Translations under genes and position numbers: made by a program
The notes under the pieces: generated by a model
Databases searched by the model: none
What the model was told of the DNA's origin: nothing
What the model saw: the letters and a program-made list of their open reading frames with translations, nothing else
Source of the DNA: Dictyobacter aurantiacus
GTDB lineage: Bacteria > Chloroflexota > Ktedonobacteria > Ktedonobacterales > Ktedonobacteraceae
Reading direction: 5' to 3'
DNA: 64,000 bases
Assembly: GCF_003967515.1 (NCBI RefSeq)
Contig: NZ_BIFQ01000002.1
Span: 2,232,001 to 2,296,000, forward strand
Shown: positions 53,710 to 61,733 of the stretch, one piece after another
How positions within the stretch are numbered: position 1 is the first letter of the stretch
How the letters are laid out: every line of letters begins with the position of its first letter

Positions 53710-54561
53710 CTATCTTCTTGACGACCTGAAAGTCTGGCTATAGCGTTCGGTATTATCCAGCACATTTCGTGACCAGTTGCCGGTCTGGGTAGGATAGATA
53801 AAGGCGATGGCGAGCATGGCCAGCGAGAGGAAGAGCAGAATAGCGGTGATGTTGCTTAGTGTAGGCAGGAATATGAAGAGCTGGCTGACCAGGTTGAGGG
53901 CTCCACAGAATATCAGGATGTAGCTAATGATGCGCGGGAAGGCTCGCATCTGCAGGAAAGAGATGCCCAGGATAATGCAGCCAATGGTGAGCGGACCGCC
54001 TGTAAAGAAGAAGTGCCCCCAATGTGTGATGGCCGCGAAGGATGGCAGGTGAAAGCGGGCCAGTGCCTGATCCACCAGATTCATGCCATTGACCTGTGGC
54101 ACCTGAACAGATGGGATATCTGAACCACTGGTATTTTGGCCAAAGAGTCCTGATATGCCATTTTTGATCGCATTTAAGCCATTAGAAGCACCATTCGTGG
54201 CATTCTGGGCGGCATTACCAGGAGCATTGACAACGGCCGTAATGCTTTGTGCCATCCCTAATAATACCGGTATGAGTACCATGTTGACAGCAATAACGCC
54301 TATTACGAATATCAGCGCACCTATAAAGAGTAGCCCGGCACCTAAGATTCCTAAGAGATTGATATCATCTGATAGCTGTGCGTACGTATTAAGACCATAA
54401 ATAAAAACAATGGTCCCCAGCGTTACCAGGATCATAGGAAGAAACCAGCTGCCCTGGGTGGGATTATTGCTACCCAGGTTTAGTACTTCACCGACTAGTG
54501 CCAGCAGGCTTCCCGCCAGTAGTAAGAAGGCCCCAATACGCATTTTTGCCTGTCGTAACAC
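53710..54561 (-). CDS. Membrane protein, unknown function
   Basis: A 283-residue membrane protein. Start is GTG at 54561, chosen for AGGAGG seven bases in front; longer frame to 54594 has no such site. About six to seven helices are visible (MRIGAFLLLAGSLLALVG, ILVTLGTIVFIYGL, LLFIGALIFVIGVIAVN and others) with an Asn/Gly-rich loop between helices 4 and 5 (TAVVNAPGNAAQNATNGASN). No family identified. Confidence 0.65.
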   Translation of the reverse strand: MLRQAKMRIGAFLLLAGSLLALVGEVLNLGSNNPTQGSWFLPMILVTLGTIVFIYGLNTYAQLSDDINLLGILGAGLLFIGALIFVIGVIAVNMVLIPVLLGMAQSITAVVNAPGNAAQNATNGASNGLNAIKNGISGLFGQNTSGSDIPSVQVPQVNGMNLVDQALARFHLPSFAAITHWGHFFFTGGPLTIGCIILGISFLQMRAFPRIISYILIFCGALNLVSQLFIFLPTLSNITAILLFLSLAMLAIAFIYPTQTGNWSRNVLDNTERYSQTFRSSRR

Positions 54562-54753
54562 GGTCTTTCCTCCTGAATAGCAGCGCACACTCAATGCTTA
54601 TTATAGTATAATCTACTATTCTCTATATTATCTAACGCTAATATCGTCTGTTTTTCGCTTCCTCATATTCCGTCCCCTCTCTTTTTCTGGGGATATCGGT
54701 GGGCCAGTGAGGGTAGATATTTTGCTTGTGATACAGTTACTCATTTTTATGTA

Positions 54754-54949
54754 AGAATGTGTCTGACTTCCGTCATATTGGGGGTGCATGCGCGCCCCCG
54801 CACGCGCGTCCGCCTTGTTTTTATATGTTGGTGCAACAGGGGCGCTTTCGCGCCCCTGTTGCACCAACATATAATGGACTCGTGAGCACCGGAGGTGCGA
54901 AAACCGATGCAGGCCGCAGGCCATCATCATGAGAGTCAGACACGTTCTA
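54754..54949. repeat. Dispersed repeat with terminal inverted repeats, copy B
   Basis: 196 bp, same layout as copy A at 36523: AGAATGTGTCTGACTTCC at the left, ATGAGAGTCAGACACGTTCT at the right, a central perfect 24-bp stem (54822-54845/54850-54873) with loop TTTC, and GCACC-gga-GGTGC at about 54886-54898. The outer parts match copy A closely, but the stem differs at about seven of 24 positions, each with the matching change on the other arm. Confidence 0.75.
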
Positions 54950-55051
54950 AGCTCGACTTTGTACATTTTTCGCCCGTGAGCTGAACAAGCACACTGATTG
55001 TCGGTCTCCTGCGAGCTCAATTTTCGACTTTTGTACAAAGTCGAGCTTAGA
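54946..55051. repeat. Inverted-repeat element adjoining copy B
   Basis: Perfect 20-bp arms TCTAAGCTCGACTTTGTACA at 54946-54965 and the complement at 55032-55051, 66 bp apart. The right arm can also fold on itself (TCGACTTTTGTACAAAGTCGA, one extra T), giving two competing structures. It begins 2-3 bases inside the end of copy B. Confidence 0.7.
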
Positions 55052-55112
55052 GCTAACAGATAGGTAACTTGATCTGAGGAATATTGTTTTACCTCGCTTG
55101 GGCAGGTAATCA

Positions 55113-55157
55113 GGTAGTTTGTTACTTAGCAGGGCGCGTGCTAAGCAACAAACTACC
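55113..55157 (-). terminator. Terminator of sugar kinase gene
   Basis: 19-bp arms (55113-55131 and 55139-55157) with one A/C mismatch and a 7-base loop, 8 bp after the stop at 55165. Confidence 0.7.
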
Positions 55158-55164
55158 ATTCAAA

Positions 55165-56127
55165 TTAAGCGTTATGTTGAACCAGGAACTGCTCAACCTC
55201 TGCTCGCGCTGGCGGATCCGCGCCCTCGCGCAGGCAGTTGAGGGCGGCTGCGGCCGCCGCGAAGCGTAGCATGCTGGTCAATTCATCATCGTTTATCCCG
55301 GCCAGCTCTTCATGTGTGAGAATCTCACGGTCGGCCAGGTAGGTCAGTAATCCAGCACAAAATGTGTCACCGGCCCCGATGGTATCCCGAACCTCTATGT
55401 TGAAGCCAGGTATTTGGATGGGGGGGCCTCCCTTGCGCATGGCGATGGCTCCGGCGGCTCCGCGTGTAATGACAACAAGGGCGGGACCCTGTTGCGCGAG
55501 CAGGGAAAGCGCCGCCTCGGGCGTTTGACCGGGCATTAACCAGTCCAGATCGGCGTCGCTCAACTTAAGGAGATCCGTCAGGCTTATCAACTTCTGCAGC
55601 AGGGCGCGATACGCCGCTTCATCTTTCACCAGTGAAGGTCGTATATTGGGATCCAGCGAAAGCAGTGCCTGCCCCTTGAGGCGCTCGAATGTGCTGAGGA
55701 CTGTATCTGGTGTGGTGCCTCGCAGCAGGCTTACCGAGCCGATCTGTAGTAATCTGGTCTCCGCAAATAAGCTATCGGGTAGATCTTCTGGCGTCATCAG
55801 GGCATCGGCAGTCCCTTCGCCGTAAAAATCAAAGCTGGCTTGCCCCGCTTCCATCGCTACGATGGCCAGCGTGCTGTGTGCCTCGGCTGTGCTGAGATAG
55901 CGTGGATCAATCCCGTTCTCTTCAATATAAGCTCGTAGTCTGCGACCAAAATAATCACTACTTATTTTGCTGGCGAACGCGCTGGGCTGGCCGAGACGGG
56001 CCACACCGACCGCGATATTGAGAGGTGAGCCGGCGGGATAGGCCCTGAACTCATCGTTCTTTCCGTTGCCCGGTAGCGGCAAAAAGTCAATCAGGCATTC
56101 GCCCATACACGTGATGAAGCTTCTCAT
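55165..56127 (-). CDS. PfkB family carbohydrate kinase (fructokinase-like)
   Basis: A 320-residue sugar kinase. Start at 56127 (MRSFITCMGECLIDFLP) is favoured by the family N-terminus; longer frames extend to 56157. FRAYPAGSPLNIAVGVARLGQPSAF is the first PfkB signature, and DTIGAGDTFCAGLLTYL near residue 225 is the second, with the catalytic Asp in GAGD. The gene overlaps the end of the upstream serine hydrolase gene by about 40 bp, so the two are translationally linked. Phosphorylates a hexose, possibly fructose. Confidence 0.88.
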   Translation of the reverse strand: MRSFITCMGECLIDFLPLPGNGKNDEFRAYPAGSPLNIAVGVARLGQPSAFASKISSDYFGRRLRAYIEENGIDPRYLSTAEAHSTLAIVAMEAGQASFDFYGEGTADALMTPEDLPDSLFAETRLLQIGSVSLLRGTTPDTVLSTFERLKGQALLSLDPNIRPSLVKDEAAYRALLQKLISLTDLLKLSDADLDWLMPGQTPEAALSLLAQQGPALVVITRGAAGAIAMRKGGPPIQIPGFNIEVRDTIGAGDTFCAGLLTYLADREILTHEELAGINDDELTSMLRFAAAAAALNCLREGADPPARAEVEQFLVQHNA

Positions 56128-57553
56128 ACCAATTATGCATCCTTCTAGCCAGAGCATCCTTGCTACCAGCAGCTATTTTTCTCTGTAATATAGCACCCAT
56201 GGGAATGGTTGTGTACAGGAAGAGCTCGGGCAGGTGCATACGTACAAGGAAACTGGCCGCCGATGCACTGGTATGATTATCGATGGGATGGCGTGGCTCT
56301 CGCGCTGGCTGGATAGGGCTGGTATGTTCCGCCTGTGTTTTAGAGGTGTTTTTGACTGTACCGGCCCCGATCGTCTGAATGACGGCTTTAGCCATTTCGT
56401 TGGCTGGATTTGTACCATCGGGTGCGATATAAAGATTTGTGAGAATGATCACGGTGGTTTTCGTAACCGGTTGGTAGGCAACAAAACTGGTGTATCCGGG
56501 TGTCGAACCGTTGTGGCCAAGCAGGCCGGTAAACTTAGCGATGCCCAGTCCATAGCTGGACGACTCATTGATTGGTAACCAGTTGAGCCGTTCCCTTTGG
56601 AGTGCGGGATTCAGCAGTTTACCCGTGGCCAGCGCTCTGGCCCAGATCTTTAAGTCTTCTAAATCGGATACCACACCGCCGGAGGTCCAGGAAAACGAAT
56701 GGTTGAGATCCGTCACATTATTTGGTTGCCGATCAAGATCACCTACCTTGATCGCCTCTTTCCGCGTCATATGTGGTCGTGGGATAGATTGCAGGTTGCT
56801 GCCGAACATGTATCCCTGGGCATATGGTCGGGGCATGGTTGGTTGGTTTGGCAGTGGAAGCAAGCTGTTGTACATGCCAAGTGGCTGAAAGATTCTCTGT
56901 TGCAAAACAACGTTCGCTGGCGTATGTGTGACGCGTTCGATGATCTGGCCGAGCAGGATAAAGTTGGTATTGGAATAGCGATATTGCTGCCCGGGTGGCG
57001 AATATGGCGCGTGCCGCATGCTGATGGCTACCAGCTCATTCGGCTTCCAGGCTTTATCGGGATGCTGATCTAACGTCTGCCGATATGGGCGGTCTTCTAC
57101 ATAGTCGAACAGGCCGCTGGTCATGTTTAGCAACTGGCGAATGGTGATCGCCTGCCCATTTTTGACATTCGGCAGGTAGGTGTGGATTGGGTCATCCAGG
57201 CGAATCTTTTTCTCCTGTACCAGTTGTAAAATAACGGTGCCAACCATGGTTTTGGTCACGCTACCGATGCGCATGTGGTCTTTGATGTTGATGGGTGTGT
57301 TTGTCTTCAGATTATCTGTACCCATGCCGGTGGTCCATGTCCCTTTGCCGGGTACATCTACATAAATAATTGCGCCGGGGACGCGCATCTGCTTCTGTTT
57401 GGCGCTGAGCAGGGGCATGAGCTTATCCGCAAAGGCAGGTTGCTGGGCCAGCCCTGCCACTCGTGCATCTGCACCGGTTGGAAAACTGACGAGTAGCAAG
57501 GCGAGCCAGAGGGCAAGTAATAGATTGCGTACGTGCGAATGCTGTATTTCCAT
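56087..57553 (-). CDS. Serine hydrolase (beta-lactamase/D-Ala carboxypeptidase type)
   Basis: A 488-residue exported protein. Start at 57553 (MEIQHSHV) has AAAGGAAATG ahead. Residues about 1-28 are a signal peptide (LLLALWLALLLVSFPTGADA). The catalytic Ser-x-x-Lys is in GSVTKTMVGTVI near residue 95, the Tyr-x-Asn in YRYSNTNFILLG near 185 and the His-x-Gly in LLGHNGSTPGY near 325 (here HNG). The last 100 residues are a tail without family match (HTSPIQPAREPRHPIDN). It sits upstream of and overlaps the sugar kinase gene. Confidence 0.85.
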   Translation of the reverse strand: MEIQHSHVRNLLLALWLALLLVSFPTGADARVAGLAQQPAFADKLMPLLSAKQKQMRVPGAIIYVDVPGKGTWTTGMGTDNLKTNTPINIKDHMRIGSVTKTMVGTVILQLVQEKKIRLDDPIHTYLPNVKNGQAITIRQLLNMTSGLFDYVEDRPYRQTLDQHPDKAWKPNELVAISMRHAPYSPPGQQYRYSNTNFILLGQIIERVTHTPANVVLQQRIFQPLGMYNSLLPLPNQPTMPRPYAQGYMFGSNLQSIPRPHMTRKEAIKVGDLDRQPNNVTDLNHSFSWTSGGVVSDLEDLKIWARALATGKLLNPALQRERLNWLPINESSSYGLGIAKFTGLLGHNGSTPGYTSFVAYQPVTKTTVIILTNLYIAPDGTNPANEMAKAVIQTIGAGTVKNTSKTQAEHTSPIQPAREPRHPIDNHTSASAASFLVRMHLPELFLYTTIPMGAILQRKIAAGSKDALARRMHNWYEKLHHVYGRMPD

Positions 57554-57680
57554 CGGAACATTTCCTTTGAGCTGTATGTGGAGCACTGCTATGGGGGGCG
57601 TTTACTGCTCAAACACAACAAAAACGTGCCGTTCCTTTGTCACCATGCTCTAACACGTTCGCCAATTTATGTTGGTAACA

Positions 57681-58262
57681 CTATGGATAGATTTTTTCTT
57701 GATTTTCGAGCATCGCTATAAACTTCTGTATACGTGCGTTGCGCGTTTCAGCTTTTTTGGCGTTTTGGAGCCTGAATAGCATCGCATAGCGATTTCTGCT
57801 ATTCAGCGTGTCAAAAAACTTACGCGCATCTGGATGCTTATCCAGTTCTTGTTGAAAGTCTTCAGGGATTGTGGCCTGGCTCTGTCCGGCATAGGCCTGG
57901 TCCCAACGTCCATCCGCTTTAGCAAGGTCCACCTGTTGTTGTCCCGCTGGCTGCATCCTGCCGGCCGCGATCAATTGCATGGCTTTATCGCAATTGATCT
58001 TCGACCAGATACTTCTGGGACGGCGCGGCGTAAATTTTTGTAGCCAGTATTGATTGTCAAGAGAGGCTTTCTGCCCGTCGATCCACCCGTAGCAGAGTGC
58101 ACCCTCCAGGGCCTGAGCGTAGGTGATAGAAGGAATGCCAGCCTCTTTTTTAGCCAGCTTGAGCCAGACGCCTGGGCTGGCAGCTCCATGCTCATGGAGC
58201 CACGCCTCCCAGCCTTGCTGGTTTTCAAAGAAAACAGTCTCAATAACCTCTTTGTTCTTCAT
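57681..58262 (-). CDS. YdeI/OmpD-associated family protein
   Basis: A 193-residue protein. The motifs VFFENQQGWEAWLHEHG, PSITYAQALEGALCYGWIDG and KFTPRRPRSIWSKIN are those of the YdeI/OmpD-associated family, named from E. coli and with unclear function (bacteriocin protection is reported). The C-terminus is rich in Asn/Lys. Start at 58262; a TTG at 58283 overlaps the stop of the upstream gene but has no ribosome site. Confidence 0.8.
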   Translation of the reverse strand: MKNKEVIETVFFENQQGWEAWLHEHGAASPGVWLKLAKKEAGIPSITYAQALEGALCYGWIDGQKASLDNQYWLQKFTPRRPRSIWSKINCDKAMQLIAAGRMQPAGQQQVDLAKADGRWDQAYAGQSQATIPEDFQQELDKHPDARKFFDTLNSRNRYAMLFRLQNAKKAETRNARIQKFIAMLENQEKIYP

Positions 58263-58279
58263 AACCCCATTATCCCTTA

Positions 58280-59026
58280 TCAATGAATACCACAGATTGT
58301 TGCAGCCAGAGAAACGAGCTCGGCGTTGCCTTGGGCTCGCTGCCCATCTGGCAGGGTAAGCGTATCTTCGAGGCCGATGCGGGTATCATAGCCCAGCGAG
58401 CCGGCCATTTTGAGTATGTCCCAGGCGGCTGCATCTGCGCCATGCAATAGGCGCGGCCTCTGGATGCGTGCCTCGTCCAGAGCCGCGATCATCGCGGTGG
58501 TATTGGCCAGGGCGGCCTCGACCTCGCTTTCGGCGGGTTCGATCAGGATGCGCAGACATTGATCGGCCAGTCCCGATGCGTGCAGCAGCCTGACGTCGGC
58601 CGCTGTTGCCAGCCCCGCTTCTATGCCGATGCCGCGTGCCGCCAGCGCGTAGCAGAGTTCAACCGCGCCCGGCTCCGAGAAGTTGACCGAGGCGAAATCT
58701 GGCAACACGGTCCACTGCTGGACGCGCTGCAGGCGTAGCGCGATATCGGGCTCAATCCAGATGCCCGTGCTGACCCCGATGGGTATCCCGGGACAGCGTG
58801 TACGTATTGTCTGCAGCGCGTTCGCGATATCTTCAGCCTCCAGGGACTGACCGCCATCGACGCGGCGTGGATGAACATGGATCGCTCCCGCTCCTGCCGC
58901 GACCACCGCCTCCGTGTCCCGCGCCAGCTCTTCTGATGTTACCGGTAACGCCACGTGTTCTCCCACCTCGCGACTTCCATTCAGACAGGCTTTCAGCAGC
59001 AATTTTATCGCTCCTTTCTTCAGCAA
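58280..59026 (-). CDS. BKACE family protein (3-keto-5-aminohexanoate cleavage-like)
   Basis: A 248-residue protein of the DUF849 type. The N-terminal KACLNGSREVGEH and AGAGAIHVHPR (His-x-His metal ligands, near residue 50) are family hallmarks, followed by GVSTGIWIEPD and PDFASVNFSEPG. These enzymes condense beta-keto acids with acetyl-CoA and yield acetoacetate-type products; substrate unknown here. Stop overlaps the YdeI-type gene region by a few bases, so the genes are probably co-transcribed; 13 bp separate it from the upstream membrane protein gene. Confidence 0.8.
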   Translation of the reverse strand: MLKKGAIKLLLKACLNGSREVGEHVALPVTSEELARDTEAVVAAGAGAIHVHPRRVDGGQSLEAEDIANALQTIRTRCPGIPIGVSTGIWIEPDIALRLQRVQQWTVLPDFASVNFSEPGAVELCYALAARGIGIEAGLATAADVRLLHASGLADQCLRILIEPAESEVEAALANTTAMIAALDEARIQRPRLLHGADAAAWDILKMAGSLGYDTRIGLEDTLTLPDGQRAQGNAELVSLAATICGIH

Positions 59027-59039
59027 CGTTCGGCCATCA

Positions 59040-59885
59040 TTACGCGGCTTGTTCTTTAGCTTCTGGAAATTTGCTGGTAAGTTGACGGTCGTACATTAGC
59101 AATACACCGCAGGCGATCACCGCTATAAATATAAACCAGTAGGCAATGATTAATAGTTGTACGCTCCCCTCAAAGACCCGCTCAATATAGGCGAAGATCC
59201 AGTAGAATACAAGCATCCTTCTTATGGTGAGCAGGATAGTGCTGAACTGGAATATATTGTTAGCCTCTGCTTTTTGAGGTTGTTTTTTTGCTGTGGATGA
59301 CTGCTTCTGGGCCTTATTTTTAATTTTCTGATACCGAAGAAAAAAGGTGCTGGCTATAGTCAAACAGGCAGCGCCTGCGACGATGCCGAGCACAATTAGT
59401 GATGTGGGCCTGTTGATAAACGTTGTGAAGAGGAGAAGAATAGCGATAGCGCAGGCAGATATGCCGTCAAACATTTCAAGCCGGGTATATTCCTGTAGCA
59501 ATTTTTTACCTGCCGCTCCAGTGGGTAATGGGGTCATCGCCGGGACCATCCTGATAAAAGGTTGCATAATTGCCAGGACGCCAAATAGCGCCCATCCCAG
59601 GATCAGGATCCATTTTGACCAGTGCAACTGTGAGACCACTATGGGAAGGGCAAATAATATGATAGTCGGCCAGAGTCCGATTAAAACACTTTTAAATTTC
59701 CAGCCTACCCAGCCCTTTTCCTGTGTCCTTTGGGCCAGTAATCCCTTATATTCAGCCTCAATTTCGCTTGCGTAATCGGCTGGCATCGATTGTCGTTGCT
59801 CATAGGCTATCTCCAGCGCCTGCTTATGCCAGCGGTTGTATAAGTGAGCGATCAATGCCATAAAAAGGAACATAAGGAATAGCAT
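59040..59885 (-). CDS. Membrane protein, unknown function, 281 residues
   Basis: A membrane protein with about six helices in two groups (MLFLMFLFMALIAHL, SVLIGLWPTIILFALPIVV, ILILGWALFGVLAIMQPF, then a pair near 150-200 and more at the end). Between them lie basic or glutamine-rich loops (KNKAQKQSSTAKKQPQKAE). No family recognised. It lies 24 bp after the 145-residue membrane gene and 13 bp before BKACE, in one apparent operon. Confidence 0.65.
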   Translation of the reverse strand: MLFLMFLFMALIAHLYNRWHKQALEIAYEQRQSMPADYASEIEAEYKGLLAQRTQEKGWVGWKFKSVLIGLWPTIILFALPIVVSQLHWSKWILILGWALFGVLAIMQPFIRMVPAMTPLPTGAAGKKLLQEYTRLEMFDGISACAIAILLLFTTFINRPTSLIVLGIVAGAACLTIASTFFLRYQKIKNKAQKQSSTAKKQPQKAEANNIFQFSTILLTIRRMLVFYWIFAYIERVFEGSVQLLIIAYWFIFIAVIACGVLLMYDRQLTSKFPEAKEQAA

Positions 59886-59909
59886 ACAGATGGGTGCAAT
59901 GATAGAGCT

Positions 59910-60347
59910 CTACAGATAGTGAACTGTTGCTATAAAGATCCAGGCTATGCCACCTGAGATCATAAATGTATTAAACTGGTAACTCATAGATACAACTATA
60001 ATTGCTGTTCTTTTTAGCTTTCTATCCGATGGCTGCAGTCGCTCAGGCTCAATTGGATGTAGCATGATAGAGTGCAGATCCCATAAATTTATGTTTGCAA
60101 TACATAACCCATAGAGCAACACTATGATGCCTTCCTGCTCCCAGCTTATACGTGTGAGCGATAGCACCACAAATGCTGCTAGCAGAATGGTGACGCTGAT
60201 TACAAGCAGGTGTTGCCAGCGTAGATACGTGGTAGACTTTCTACGCAGTTTATATCTGTTGTAAACGTCCGTCCCTACCAGGCTACCATAGCAAATGAGG
60301 GTAATCGCTAGAAATGGTAGTACAAGTATGTTAGCCATTTTACCCAT
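59910..60347 (-). CDS. Membrane protein, unknown function, 145 residues
   Basis: Four predicted helices (ILVLPFLAITLICYGSLVG, LLVISVTILLAAFVVLSL, IIVLLYGLCIANINLW, and MSYQFNTFMISGGIAWIF), small loops and no known motif. Starts the apparent operon 60347-57681 (two membrane proteins, BKACE, YdeI-like). No function can be given. Confidence 0.6.
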   Translation of the reverse strand: MGKMANILVLPFLAITLICYGSLVGTDVYNRYKLRRKSTTYLRWQHLLVISVTILLAAFVVLSLTRISWEQEGIIVLLYGLCIANINLWDLHSIMLHPIEPERLQPSDRKLKRTAIIVVSMSYQFNTFMISGGIAWIFIATVHYL

Positions 60348-60434
60348 ATCCGTTTTCTTCTATATCAAAATATTTATGTATTTCTAATGAAGGAAGCTTT
60401 TATAGCGAGATCAAATAAAAAGCATTCATATGGT

Positions 60435-60664
60435 GATTATACAATAAGCTCTTGTATTATGTCACCAACATGAAATGTCGTAGATACGGGTGATGATGAG
60501 TGGAATAATCTCCTTGTTCTATGGTTTGTTCGTCCCATGATGACATTCCAGGGGAATATCATCATGGGTATTCATCGGGCGTAAAGCCCGAAACTATGGA
60601 GGGGATATGTTTATGCGGGGCGGCGACCGATGACGCGGACGGCTTTGCCTCCGTTGCGCGGCAA
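60435..60664. repeat. Direct repeat, left copy
   Basis: About 230 bp matching 62688-62916, with many substitutions but few gaps. It contains the same hairpin (60534-60568, one mismatch) and the tail of the ligase gene. The copies stand 2,253 bp apart in the same orientation and bracket the deazaflavin oxidoreductase and LysR genes. Confidence 0.8.
60534..60568 (-). terminator. Hairpin after the paaK remnant
   Basis: 16-bp arms with one mismatch and a 3-base loop (60534-60549 and 60553-60568). Equivalent to the hairpin at 62782-62823 after the intact gene. Confidence 0.6.
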
Positions 60665-60716
60665 TCGGAGAGAAGTGGAGCTCTTACAGGCGCTGAAAGG
60701 CTTGTTGGAACACGCT
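60611..60716 (-). pseudogene. paaK: Fragment of phenylacetate-CoA ligase 3' end
   Basis: Reading minus strand back from the TAA at 60611-60613, the residues are LPRNGGKAVRVIGRRPA, matching LPRSEGKAVRVIDRRPT at the end of the intact gene (62864). Beyond about 60664 the frame is lost, although weaker similarity (AAGTGGAGCT and GAAAG blocks) continues to about 60716. The rest of the gene is missing. Confidence 0.75.
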
Positions 60717-60877
60717 TGATCCCTGTCATTGTATCTCAACCCTGGGTAAAAAAGGAGGGAGAACCGCCGCTTTGCCAGGCATCATAGATACGCTCCTTCG
60801 TTGTCTTTGCTGACCAACTAAAGCGTACCACAGTTCTCTGTCTTTTTCACCCATTAGCACAATGTAGATATGCTTGT

Positions 60878-61369
60878 CTAGATTCTTGTGAGGACAATCA
60901 CGGGGAGCAGGCGGGTCGTGTGTGTCTGGTACTCGCCCATGCCTGGCTCTTTATTCGTGAAAATGGCGAACAGACGATCCCGTTCCTCGCCCTCGGTGAT
61001 CCTGGCGTGTGCCTTGAAACGTTCCGTGCCCACTTCTAGTTCGACCTCGGGATGCGCCAGGATATTGTAGTACCAATCGGGATTGGTCGGCGCGCCGCCT
61101 TTGGAGGCGATAATTAGAATAGCGTCACCATACGGTACGTATCCCACTGGATTGATGCGCGGCTGCTGACTTTTTGCGCCGATGGTATGCAGCAGCAGTA
61201 TATCGTGGCCGGTGAACTGGCCGCCGATCTTGCCGTCGCTAGCACGGAACTCCTGGATAACCGGCGGGTTCAGCATATCCATCTGCTTTTTGAATGCTGC
61301 TTTATTCTCCAGGTCATAGGTGTCCCGATTCGTGACATCCACGTCGTTACGCTCATGAAGGTTACTCAT
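60878..61369 (-). CDS. Deazaflavin-dependent oxidoreductase, nitroreductase-like (PF04075)
   Basis: A 163-residue protein. Start at 61369 (MSNLHERND) has AAGGAG eleven bases ahead. The motifs FRASDGKIGGQFTGHDILLLHTIGAKS and PRINPVGYVPYGDAILIIASKGGAPTNPDWYYNILAHPEVE are those of the F420-dependent (Ddn-like) family, which use F420 to reduce nitro compounds or enones. The family fold is a split beta-barrel. It is divergent from the LysR gene by 365 bp and sits between the two paaK-tail copies. Confidence 0.88.
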   Translation of the reverse strand: MSNLHERNDVDVTNRDTYDLENKAAFKKQMDMLNPPVIQEFRASDGKIGGQFTGHDILLLHTIGAKSQQPRINPVGYVPYGDAILIIASKGGAPTNPDWYYNILAHPEVELEVGTERFKAHARITEGEERDRLFAIFTNKEPGMGEYQTHTTRLLPVIVLTRI

Positions 61370-61733
61370 AGATAGGTTCTCCTTTTTATATAGATATTGG
61401 TGTATGCGAGAATGAAGCAGGATCGCCACCTTTGTTGACCAGGCTCCACTGATGCAATGGTGCGTTGTTATAGCGTTGTATCTATCATCATGCCATGCAA
61501 CCACTTACGCGCAGCCGCATGGCCTGCCATCGGCAAGCCTTCTCTACTGAGCTTTTCGTCCTGCAACTCGGTGATGGCGAGAGCCACGCGTAAGCAGCGT
61601 TGACGATTGCACGGTGCTTGTTGACAACTGTGCCGAGGACAGGAAAAAGATGTCGATCTTGCTTTGCCCTTTGACTATACTGCTATACTAAGTTTATGTC
61701 CAATACTTATTTTTTCTTATGGTGAGAACGTTT
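61370..61733. other. Upstream region of LysR gene with orphan frame
   Basis: A 364-bp gap. It contains the start-less cysteine-patterned frame (61468-61674, minus) and, near 61671-61690, TTGACT with TATACT/TATGT sequences that may form the LysR promoter. No conserved LysR box could be identified. Confidence 0.5.
61468..61674 (-). pseudogene. Cysteine-patterned frame without start codon
   Basis: A 68-residue open frame from the TAG at 61675 to TAA at 61468. It contains four cysteines in C-x4-C-x4-C-x4-C spacing (SCPRHSCQQAPCNRQRCLRV) and then TELQDEKLSREGLPMAGHAAARKW. No ATG, GTG or TTG lies upstream of the cysteine part; the codon pattern looks coding. It may be a decayed gene, a frame that needs an upstream start (before 61674, where a stop lies), or chance. 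Sensitive comparison would decide. Confidence 0.3.

Larger units (their letters stand above)
54562..55164. other. Intergenic region with two adjacent inverted-repeat elements
   Basis: A 603-bp gap holding repeat copy B (54754-54949), the inverted-repeat element 54946-55051 directly after it, and the terminator of the sugar kinase gene (55113-55157). Reading frames here are caused by the repeats. Confidence 0.7.
60348..60877. other. Intergenic region with paaK-tail copy
   Basis: A 530-bp gap that contains the 5'-shared repeat (60435-60664) with the C-terminal end of a phenylacetate-CoA ligase gene. After about 60720 I see no further homology and no gene. A plus-strand frame over this region (60521-60787) is an accident of the repeat. 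Confidence 0.6.

Noticed and set aside
60521..60787. Plus-strand frame of 88 codons in the left paaK-tail repeat
   Set aside because: Runs opposite to the ligase remnant and is not kept in the right copy.
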